This document shows, one piece after another, positions 4,472-10,610 of a stretch of DNA of 10,610 nucleotides. The stretch covers positions 1-10,610 of the forward strand of contig JBCCFW010000225.1 of the NCBI GenBank assembly GCA_039029535.1, given 5' to 3'. Source of the stretch: JBCCFW01 sp039029535. GTDB taxonomy: Bacteria > Acidobacteriota > JBCCFW01. Made by a program: the position numbers and the translations under genes. Numbering within the stretch: position 1 is the first letter of the stretch; the number at the start of each line of letters is the position of its first letter. The notes under the pieces were generated by a model that saw only the letters and a list, made by a program, of their open reading frames with translations, was not told the origin of the DNA and did no database searches.

Positions 4472-6013
4472 ATGGAAGCGAAGAACGCGGATCGCGAGCA
4501 GGTCCTTCACCTTCTAGAAGAGGAGGGTGGCGTCACTGGCGAGACCGTCCGGAAGGTCTCGAAGGCCACGGGAGTGCCCGAGGCCGACGTTTGGGGCACG
4601 GGGCTCTTCTACACCCTGCTCCGGGGCGAGCCCGGCCAGATCCGGGCCTGCCAGGGCCTCACCTGCAAGATGGCGGGCTCCGACCAACTCATGGTCGACC
4701 TCCGAGCGGAGGGCAAGGACTGCATCGGCGTGAGCTGTCTCGGCCAGTGCGACCGGGCGCCGGTCTTCCTCGATGCCGAGCTGGAGCTCGCCAGCCCGGA
4801 CCGCAACCGGGGCGTGAGCCCGTCCCACGAGGACCAGGCCATCGACCTCGCCGCCGAGGACGACCAGTCCTACGCCGGTCTCGCCAAGGCCCGGGAGCTG
4901 GGATCCGAGGCGGTCATCGAGCAGGTCGACACGTCGGGTCTCCAGGGACGCGGCGGCGCAGGCTTCCCGGCAGGCTTCAAGTGGAAGTCGGTGTTCGGTC
5001 AGGCCGACACCGAGCGCTACCTCGTCTGCAACGCCGACGAGGGTGAGCCGGGCACCTTCAAGGATCGCGAGATCATGAAGCGGCGACCGCATCGTCTCAT
5101 CGAGGGCATGGCCATCGCCGCTGCGACCGTGTCGGCGTCGAAGGCGTACATCTACATCCGCGGCGAGTTCATGCACGAGATTCGCACGCTGAAGAAGGCC
5201 ATCGCCGAGGCCGAGCCGCATCTCGACGGTCTCGAGTTCGAGATCATCACCGGCCACGGCGCCTACATCTGTGGTGAGGAGACCGCGCTCCTCGAAGCCA
5301 TGGAAGGCAAGCGAGGGATGCCGCGGCTCAAGCCGCCGTTCCCCACCGAGCAGGGCTTCCGTAGCAAGCCGACGCTCATGCACAACGTCGAGACCCTGGC
5401 CTGCCTGCCCGCCCTCCTCACCAAGGGAGCGGAGTGGTTCAAGAGCCGGGGTCGCACCGAGGCGGGTCCGAAGATCTACTGCCTGTCCGGTCACGTGAAG
5501 GTGCCGGGCGTCTACGAGCTGCCCTTGGGCGTGAGCCTGAACGAGCTCGTCGAGCACGCCGGCGGATACGAGGGCACGCCCCTGGCCTTCAGCCCGGGAG
5601 GAGCGTCGGCGGGCTTCCTCCCCATGGATCAGGCCGACCTCGCTCTCGACTTCAAGAGCCTGGCCGGCGTTGGCTCCATGCTCGGCAGCGCGGGCGTCGT
5701 GGTCCTCAACGACACCGTCGACCTCGCTGACGCCGCGGCCTGGCAAGCGCAGTTCTTCGAAGACGAGAGTTGCGGACAGTGTGCCCCCTGTCGCATCGGG
5801 ACCCGGTACCTGCGACAGGCGCTCGATCGCTACCGGGACTCGGGCGAGGCCTCCGACCTCGTCCACGTCAAGGACGTCGCGTGGGAGATGGAGGAAGGCT
5901 CCATCTGCGGGCTCGGCATCGCTGCGCCCCTCCCGCTGACCTCGGCCATCCAGCACTTTCCCGAGCACTTCGCGGCCCGTCGGGCCGGTGGTTCCACGGA
6001 GAGCCCCTCATGA
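4472..6013 (+). CDS. fdhB: NAD-dependent formate dehydrogenase, NuoE-NuoF fusion (diaphorase) subunit
   Basis: The protein has 513 residues and passes electrons from the catalytic subunit to NAD+ in the cytoplasm. Residues about 8-110 are a NuoE-type thioredoxin-like [2Fe-2S] domain with C60, C65, C89 and C93 (C84 extra). Residues about 150-500 are NuoF. They contain the FMN loop GRGGAGFPAGFKW (159-171), NADEGEPGTFKDRE (187-200), GHGAYICGEETALLEAMEG for NADH/FMN (261-279), and the [4Fe-4S] ligands C434, C437, C440 and C479. Fusions of this kind occur in tungsten or molybdenum formate dehydrogenases of methylotrophs and, in longer form, in HoxF of hydrogenases. The next gene is a formate dehydrogenase, which settles the role. 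There is no ferredoxin-like tail, so bifurcation as in HydB-type subunits is not indicated. The stop overlaps the next start (ATGA, 6010-6013), suggesting translational coupling. The symbol is assigned by analogy. Confidence 0.93.
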   Translation: MEAKNADREQVLHLLEEEGGVTGETVRKVSKATGVPEADVWGTGLFYTLLRGEPGQIRACQGLTCKMAGSDQLMVDLRAEGKDCIGVSCLGQCDRAPVFLDAELELASPDRNRGVSPSHEDQAIDLAAEDDQSYAGLAKARELGSEAVIEQVDTSGLQGRGGAGFPAGFKWKSVFGQADTERYLVCNADEGEPGTFKDREIMKRRPHRLIEGMAIAAATVSASKAYIYIRGEFMHEIRTLKKAIAEAEPHLDGLEFEIITGHGAYICGEETALLEAMEGKRGMPRLKPPFPTEQGFRSKPTLMHNVETLACLPALLTKGAEWFKSRGRTEAGPKIYCLSGHVKVPGVYELPLGVSLNELVEHAGGYEGTPLAFSPGGASAGFLPMDQADLALDFKSLAGVGSMLGSAGVVVLNDTVDLADAAAWQAQFFEDESCGQCAPCRIGTRYLRQALDRYRDSGEASDLVHVKDVAWEMEEGSICGLGIAAPLPLTSAIQHFPEHFAARRAGGSTESPS

Positions 6014-8742
6014 GCGGAAACATCAAGATCTTCATCGACGGTGACGAGCACGTCGCTCAGCGTGGCGAGACCGTGCTCGACGTGGCGCGCCGCAACGGCA
6101 AGAGCATCCCGACGCTCTGTCACGATCCACGGCTCGAGCCGGCGGGCGCTTGTCGCACCTGCCTGGTCGAGGTCGAGGGTCAGCGTCGTCTCCAGCCCTC
6201 CTGCGCCTGGAAGGTGTCGGACGGGATGAAGGTCTCCACCGACACCGAGCGGACCCAGAAGCACCTGCAGGTGTTGCTGAGCCTCTACGGCGCCGACCAC
6301 GTGACCGACGACGGGGGCGTGCCGACCGGCAAGCCGGAGGGGAATCACCTTCGCGACATGGCGATCGACGTCGGCTCGCTCCTGCCGCTCGAGCCGGTGG
6401 TCGCTCCCCGCGTGGCGCGCCCGGCCGACGAGAACCCGTACATCCACTTCGATCCCGAGCGCTGCATCCTCTGCGCCCGTTGCACCCGTTACTGCGACGA
6501 GGTCGAGGGCGTGAGCGCCATCCAGCTCACCTTCCGTGGCTCGGAGACCACCATCTCCACGGCCGGATCAGAGGACCTTCTCCACACGAGTTGCGAGCTC
6601 TGCGGTGGCTGCATCGACACCTGCCCGACCGGCGCCATGAGCGACCGCAAGGCTCTCGACGTCGATCGGGAGGCCGAGAAGGTCCGCACCACCTGCAACT
6701 ACTGCGGCGTGGGCTGCCAGTTCGACCTCAACGTCCTCGATGGCGAGGTCGTCAAGGTCACCAACCCGACGCCGGGGACCACGCTCAACGACGGCAACCT
6801 CTGCGTGAAGGGTCGCTTCTCGTGGGACTTCATCGACCACGACGAGCGTCTCACCGAGCCGCTCATCCGACGCGAGGACGGCAACCTCCATCCCGCCACC
6901 TGGGACGAGGCCCTCGACGTCGCGGCCAAGGGCCTGCTCGCCGTCAAGGAGAAGCACGGCAAGGAGAAGCTGGCCTTCGTCTCGTCGAGCCGCTGCACGG
7001 GGGAGGAGAACTACCTCATGCAGAAGCTGTCGAGGGCCGCCTTCGGCACCAATAACATCCATCAATGCTCTGCCACCTGACACGCCCCCACCGTCGCCGG
7101 TCTGGTGACAATGTTTGGTGCGGGCGCGATGACCAACTCGATCCCGGAGATCCGCGACGCGGACTTCCTCTTCGTCATCGGGAGCAACACGACCGAGGCC
7201 CATCCCATCATCGCCATGGAGATGAAGCGGGCGGTGCGCCGTGGCGCCAAGCTCGTGGTGGCCGACCCACGTGAGATCTGGCTGGCCGACATCGCCGACC
7301 GTCATCTCCAGCTCCAGCCGGGGACCGACGTCTGGCTCCTCAACGCGATGGCGCACGTCATCATCGAGGAGGGACTGACCGACGACGAGTTCATCGCGAA
7401 CAACACGGATGACTTCGACAAGGTCAAGGACGTCGTCGCGAAGTACACGCCGGAGGAGGCCGAGGAGATCACCGGCGTCCCGGCCGAGGACATCCGCTGG
7501 ACGGCACGCGAGTACGCGAAGACCAAGCGGGCCGGCATCTACTACACGCTCGGCATCACCGAGCACGCCCACGGCACGGACAACGTCTACTGCCTGGCGA
7601 ACCTGGTCCTCATGACCGGTCATCTCGGCGTCCGCGCGGCGGGGATGAACCCACTGCGTGGCCAGAACAACGTGCAGGGTGCCAACGACGCTGGTGCCTC
7701 GCCGGTCTTCTACCCGGGCTATCAGAAGGTCGACGAGCCGGAGAACCGCGCCAAGTTCGAGAAGGCCTGGGGCGTCGAGCTCGACCCCGACGACGGGCTC
7801 AACCTCAACCAGATGATGAAGAACCTCGGTCCTCCCGGGATCATGGGGCTCTACATCATGGGCGAGGACATCCTGCTGTCGGAGCCCAACGTCGCGAAGA
7901 TCGAGGACGGTCTCCGCAGCGTCGACTTCCTCGTCGTGCAGGACATCTTTCTCACGGCCACCGCGGCGGGCTTCGCCGACGTGGTGCTGCCGGCGGCGAA
8001 CTTCGCCGAGAAGGAAGGTGTCTTCACCAACAGCGACCGTCGCGTGCAGCGGGTTCGCAAGGCGGTGGAGCCCCCCGGTCAGGCTCGGGCCGACTGGGAG
8101 ATCCTCCTCGACATGTTCAAGCGGGTCGGCTACGAGAACCCCGACTACTCGGGGCCGGCGGAGATCTACGACGAGCTGGCGAGCCTGGCTCCGAAGTTCT
8201 CCGGCATCTCCCACGCCCGGCTCGATGCCGAGGGCGGGATCCAGTGGCCCTGCCTCACCCCCGATGATCCAGGCACCGAGTTCCTACATGGGGACGGCCC
8301 CATGAACGGCACGGCGCAGTTCATGCCGGCCGAGTACATCCCGAGCCTCGAGCTGCCCGATCCCGAGTACCCCCTGGTGCTCTCGACGGGCCGCACGCTC
8401 TACCACTACAACGCGGCGACGCAGACGCGACGTGAAGGCGGGCTCCACACCAAGCAGGCGGAGAACTTCGTCGAGGTCCATCGCTTCGACGCGAAGAAGC
8501 TCGGCCTGCGGCATGGCGATCGAGTCAAGGTCGTCACGCGACGTGGTGAGCTCGACGTGCTGGCTCACGTCGGCAAGCGGGTGAAGCCCGGTTGCCTGTG
8601 GATGCCCATGCACTTCGCCGAGTCGCGGGCGAACATCCTCACCAACGACGGTGGTGATCCGATCACCGGCACGCCGGAGTTCAAGGTCTGCGCCGCCAAG
8701 CTGGTGGCGTTGAGCGAGGCACGAGACGCCGCTGCCGGATAG
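6010..8742 (+). CDS. fdhA: Selenocysteine-containing formate dehydrogenase catalytic subunit (UGA357 = Sec)
   Basis: 910 residues read through an in-frame TGA at 7078-7080. Residues 1-75 form a NuoG-like plant-type [2Fe-2S] domain (C37, C48, C51, C65). Two [4Fe-4S] clusters follow (C152-C155-C158-C162 and C195-C198-C201-C205). The molybdopterin domain begins with its own [4Fe-4S] (C229, C232, C236, C265). At the active site the frame reads CSAT-U-HAPTVAGL, matching VUHGPSVAGL of E. coli FdhF: Sec357, His358, and Arg550 in RGQNNVQG. The C-terminal dinucleotide-binding domain is complete (to 8742, TAG). It oxidises formate to CO2 (or the reverse) at Mo or W. The His-Cys cluster of NuoG (H-x3-C-x2-C-x5-C) expected near 85-115 is not visible. 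Translation is probably coupled to fdhB. The only internal stop is the UGA, backed by a SECIS. The alternative, an inactivated gene, is unlikely because both halves are intact and conserved. Confidence 0.95.
7083..7126 (+). promoter_or_regulatory. Bacterial SECIS element
   Basis: A hairpin starting 2 nt after the UGA. The upper stem is 7093-7098 with 7104-7109 (6 bp, one G-U) closing the loop GGTCT (7099-7103). The lower stems are 7089-7092 with 7117-7120 and 7083-7087 with 7122-7126. In E. coli fdhF the SelB-binding loop is also GGUCU and, like here, starts 18 nt after the UGA. It should recruit SelB-GTP-tRNA(Sec) to decode codon 357. Confidence 0.88.
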
Positions 8743-8750
8743 GTCGGCGT

Positions 8751-8758
8751 GGAGGGGG
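8751..8758 (+). promoter_or_regulatory. Shine-Dalgarno deciding the M28 peptidase start
   Basis: GGAGGGGG lies 8 nt before the ATG at 8767. It also overlaps the upstream GTG (8749), which has no ribosome-binding site of its own, so the ATG is preferred. Confidence 0.7.
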
Positions 8759-8766
8759 ACTCCGTC

Positions 8767-9702
8767 ATGAGGTTGCGCAGCTCGCGGCCGGCGACCGAGC
8801 CGGCCGCTGACGATGCGTTGACGAGGCTGCTGGGAGACGTCTCCGAGGAGTCTCTTCGCGAGCTGGTCGAGGCCTTGGCGGTGCCGCGTCACTACACCTG
8901 GGAGGCCGAGGCCAACCGAGCGGTGGCGCAGCACGTGATGCGGGAGCTCGAGAGCTGTGGGCTGAGCGTCGTTCGCCAAGGTGAGCACGACAACCTCGTC
9001 GCGACCTTCGGTACCGACGGCCTCGCCGAGGCCCGGGTCCTCATCGGCGCGCACTTCGACAGCGTGCCGGGTTCCCCCGGTGCCGACGACAACGCCAGCG
9101 CGGTCGCGGGGCTCCTCGTCGCGGCTCGCATGCTGGCCCGCTTCGACCGTCCGCCGGTGGCCTTCATCGCCTTCAACCGAGAGGAGGACGGGCTGCTCGG
9201 CAGCATGGACTTCGTCGAGCGCTGCGTGCCGTCGGCCTGTCCCCGGCTCGAGCTGGTCCACGTGCTCGAGATGATCGGTTACTGCGATCACTCACCGGGC
9301 TCACAGCAGGCGCCAGCCGGGCTCCCCGTGGTGATCGGCGACCGTGCCGACTTCCTCGCCGTGGTGGCCAACCGCGACTCGGCGTCGGTCGTCCGACCGC
9401 TGCTGGACCTCGTCCCGCAGCGGGTGCCGGAGCTACCGGTCAAGGTGTTGCAGGTTCACCTGGGGCTCGAGCATCACTTCCCGGACATCCTGCGAAGCGA
9501 TCACGCGCCGTTCTGGGTCGCCCGCGTGCCTGCGTTGATGTGGACCGACACGGCGGACTTCCGCAACCCGCACTACCACGAGGCCAGCGACCTGCCCGAC
9601 ACGCTCGACTACACCTTCCTCGCCAGGGTGACACGCCTGCTCGTGGCCCAGGTGGTGGAGCACCTGGGCCTGAGGGTGGACGACGGCGACGGCGAAGGGT
9701 GA
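8767..9702 (+). CDS. M28-family zinc aminopeptidase-like protein
   Basis: 311 residues from ATG 8767; a GTG at 8749 would add six. All catalytic elements of the M28 fold are visible: H96 in GAHFDSV, the bridging D107 in GADDNAS, general base and ligand E139-E140 in FNREEDGLLGS, E168 in LEMIGY (in place of Asp, as in part of the family), and H271 in NPHYHEASD. This predicts a dinuclear zinc exopeptidase or a related hydrolase; the substrate cannot be told. No signal peptide is seen, although many M28 enzymes are exported. It begins 24 nt after fdhA and is probably co-transcribed. No known formate dehydrogenase maturation factor is an M28 peptidase, so the link may only be proximity. The 3' end converges on the next gene with a 19-nt gap and no terminator between. 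Confidence 0.9.
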   Translation: MRLRSSRPATEPAADDALTRLLGDVSEESLRELVEALAVPRHYTWEAEANRAVAQHVMRELESCGLSVVRQGEHDNLVATFGTDGLAEARVLIGAHFDSVPGSPGADDNASAVAGLLVAARMLARFDRPPVAFIAFNREEDGLLGSMDFVERCVPSACPRLELVHVLEMIGYCDHSPGSQQAPAGLPVVIGDRADFLAVVANRDSASVVRPLLDLVPQRVPELPVKVLQVHLGLEHHFPDILRSDHAPFWVARVPALMWTDTADFRNPHYHEASDLPDTLDYTFLARVTRLLVAQVVEHLGLRVDDGDGEG

Positions 9703-9721
9703 GCAGCCGCTTGCTCGGTGC

Positions 9722-10610
9722 TCAAGGACAGGCGCGGCCCGAGGCCATCATCGAGTCCGGTCGCTCGAAGCCGAACGACGAGCGTCCGAACGACGAGCGC
9801 ACGTCGTCGCAGTTGCGCGACACGACCAGGAAGTAGGAGCTGCCCTCGGGTGAGGAGAGGAGTGCTTCCGCGCTGTCGACGTCACACTCCAGCGGTCCGT
9901 GGTCGAGGCCGGGACCCACGCTGATCGGAAGATGTCCGACGTGGACCTCCTGGAGGTCGTCGCCCCCCTGGTCTTCCCAGCGCAGTCGGAGCCGACCGCT
10001 TCCGTCGGCTGCGTGGCTCACGAGGAGGGGAGGCGCGAGGGGATCGCGGTCGACTGCCGAGGGCTCGGTCGGCAGGGCAACCGGCACCGCCACGACCTCG
10101 ACCTCGTCGGCGCTCGTGCAGCCGTTGGCCACCGCCGTCACCGTCAGCACGTAGCGACCAGGTGTCGTGGTCGTCGGTTGAGCGACGCCCGGGTCGGACA
10201 CGTAGCGCGCCGGCTCCCAGCGATAACGGTAGGCCGTGCCGTCGACACCGCCGCTGGCGACTCCGGCGAGGACCACCGGGGGCTCGTCGCAGGACCAGTT
10301 GCGATCCGGTCCGGCCTCCGCGCTGGGCGCCAGCAGCCCGTCGTCCACGACGACCGTGTCGGTGCTCTGGCAGTCCGTGCGGGTGTCGACGACGGTGAGC
10401 GTGTAGATGCCCGGCGTGCTCGTGCTGGCCGTGGGCGACGCGGGATCGGAGACGAGGGCAGCCGGCTCCCAGCGATGGAGCAGCGCGGTCTCGTCATCGG
10501 TCGTGACGATGGCTTCGAGGAGGGCTTCCGGCTCGTCACAGGTCAGGAGGGCGTCCGGTCCGGCGTCGACGGTCGGAGCCGGGAGCTCGGGCTCCAGCTC
10601 GATCTCGAGC
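9722..10610 (-). CDS. Secreted protein with tandem PKD/Ig-like repeats (N-terminus beyond window)
   Basis: The frame is open from the right edge (first full codon at 10609) to TGA at 9722; the last 295 residues are present. An apparent GTG start at 10348 lies inside a repeat and is not the true start. Two repeats are visible: 10579-10346 (78 residues) and 10330-10091 (80 residues). They share the pattern AGPD, CDEP, RWEPA, VSDP, a Thr/Ser-rich stretch then PG-x-Y-x-LTV, and C near the end. Each carries two Cys, probably a disulfide. The pattern is PKD-like, as in adhesins and surface proteins. A fibronectin-III-like C-terminal domain follows (LRLRWEDQGGDD, SSYFLVVSRNC) with the tail RSSFGRSSFGFERP and a terminal ACP. 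It is probably exported or surface-bound. No sorting signal is seen in the part present. Upstream repeats are likely outside the window. Confidence 0.85.
   Translation of the reverse strand, partial: LEIELEPELPAPTVDAGPDALLTCDEPEALLEAIVTTDDETALLHRWEPAALVSDPASPTASTSTPGIYTLTVVDTRTDCQSTDTVVVDDGLLAPSAEAGPDRNWSCDEPPVVLAGVASGGVDGTAYRYRWEPARYVSDPGVAQPTTTTPGRYVLTVTAVANGCTSADEVEVVAVPVALPTEPSAVDRDPLAPPLLVSHAADGSGRLRLRWEDQGGDDLQEVHVGHLPISVGPGLDHGPLECDVDSAEALLSSPEGSSYFLVVSRNCDDVRSSFGRSSFGFERPDSMMASGRACP
9771..9800 (-). repeat. 15-bp in-frame tandem duplication
   Basis: CCGAACGACGAGCGT (9771-9785) is followed directly by the same unit with one change (9786-9800). On the coding minus strand it gives RSSFG twice near the C-terminus of the PKD-repeat protein. 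Probably a slippage duplication. Confidence 0.75.
10209..10478 (-). repeat. Diverged tandem coding repeats with a 16-bp identical core
   Basis: GCCGGCTCCCAGCGAT occurs near 10210 and near 10463, encoding the RWEPA core of both PKD-like repeats. The rest of the repeats has diverged at DNA level, so this is an old domain duplication rather than a recent one. Confidence 0.6.

Noticed and set aside
4087..5046. 319-codon plus-strand open frame through the tRNAs into fdhB
   Set aside because: Begins inside the tRNA array and runs out of frame with fdhB; its start (WRNWQTRRSQTP, VEGSNPSSGT) is translated tRNA.
4514..5968. 484-codon minus-strand open frame opposite fdhB
   Set aside because: A shadow of the high-GC coding strand; composition is Leu/Gly/Arg/Asp-rich with no recognisable domain, while the plus frame has full NuoE/NuoF motifs.
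7078..7080. TGA as a nonsense mutation making fdhA a pseudogene, with a new gene starting at GTG 7105
   Set aside because: The position is the catalytic Sec site, both halves are intact in the same frame, a SECIS follows, and there is no Shine-Dalgarno before 7105.
6568..8214. 548-codon minus-strand open frame opposite fdhA
   Set aside because: Antisense shadow created by third-position GC bias; no domain and no ribosome-binding site.
8749..8766. GTG at 8749 as start of the M28 peptidase
   Set aside because: The Shine-Dalgarno GGAGGGGG overlaps and follows this codon and is correctly spaced for ATG 8767.
8284..9291. 335-codon minus-strand open frame spanning the end of fdhA and the peptidase
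   Set aside because: Overlaps two well-supported genes and their boundary; no domain seen.
1..10610. CRISPR array, insertion sequence, prophage or integrase
   Set aside because: No regularly spaced repeats, transposase or integrase motifs were found. The tRNA array has no downstream att-like repeat of a tRNA 3' end in the window.

Overview
The window is GC-rich bacterial chromosomal DNA. Codon third positions are strongly G/C, four tRNA genes lie in one array, and coding density is high. The mix of genes is compatible with a high-GC environmental lineage such as Acidobacteriota, Myxococcota or Planctomycetota: YfbK-type von Willebrand proteins with carboxypeptidase-regulatory-like domains, a secreted PKD-repeat protein with a Cys-Pro end, and a selenocysteine formate dehydrogenase. 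I lean weakly to Acidobacteriota from the style of the secreted proteins; nothing here proves the phylum.

Layout. (1) 1-3408, minus strand: two tandem, clearly paralogous secreted von Willebrand A (VWA) proteins. The upstream copy (643 aa) has an intact metal-binding MIDAS. The downstream copy runs off the left edge and has lost every MIDAS residue. (2) 3409-3925: a non-coding stretch. On the plus strand it holds a good sigma70-like promoter (3529-3557) and, 223 nt later, a strong intrinsic terminator (3748-3780). Between them lies a roughly 215-nt transcript that can form three mutually exclusive long helices. I read it as an unrecognised structured RNA or conditional terminator. (3) 3926-4366: tRNA-Pro(CGG), tRNA-Leu(CAG), tRNA-Leu(GAG) and tRNA-His(GTG). 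Both Leu tRNAs lack the long variable arm, the GAG one has C instead of U at position 33, and the His tRNA lacks the usual G-1:C73. (4) 4472-9702, plus strand: a compact three-gene unit. It holds a NuoE-NuoF fusion (diaphorase subunit), a 910-residue formate dehydrogenase catalytic subunit whose reading frame passes through an in-frame UGA (Sec357) followed by a SECIS hairpin, and a cytoplasmic-looking M28 zinc peptidase. (5) 9722-10610, minus strand: the C-terminal part of a secreted PKD/Ig-like repeat protein, convergent with the peptidase gene.

How they work together. The fusion subunit and the selenoprotein should form a soluble NAD-linked formate dehydrogenase: formate is oxidised at a Mo/W-bis-pyranopterin-Sec site, electrons pass through Fe-S clusters to FMN, and NAD+ is reduced (or the reverse, CO2 reduction). 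The genes overlap by ATGA and are probably translationally coupled. The first gene seems to be read from a leaderless or nearly leaderless mRNA. The peptidase follows at 24 nt and is probably co-transcribed, though no functional link is evident. The VWA pair and the PKD protein are envelope or secreted proteins unrelated to the formate unit.

A naive annotation would split the formate dehydrogenase into two ORFs at 7078-7080 and would miss the left-edge VWA gene, the structured RNA and the right-edge PKD gene.
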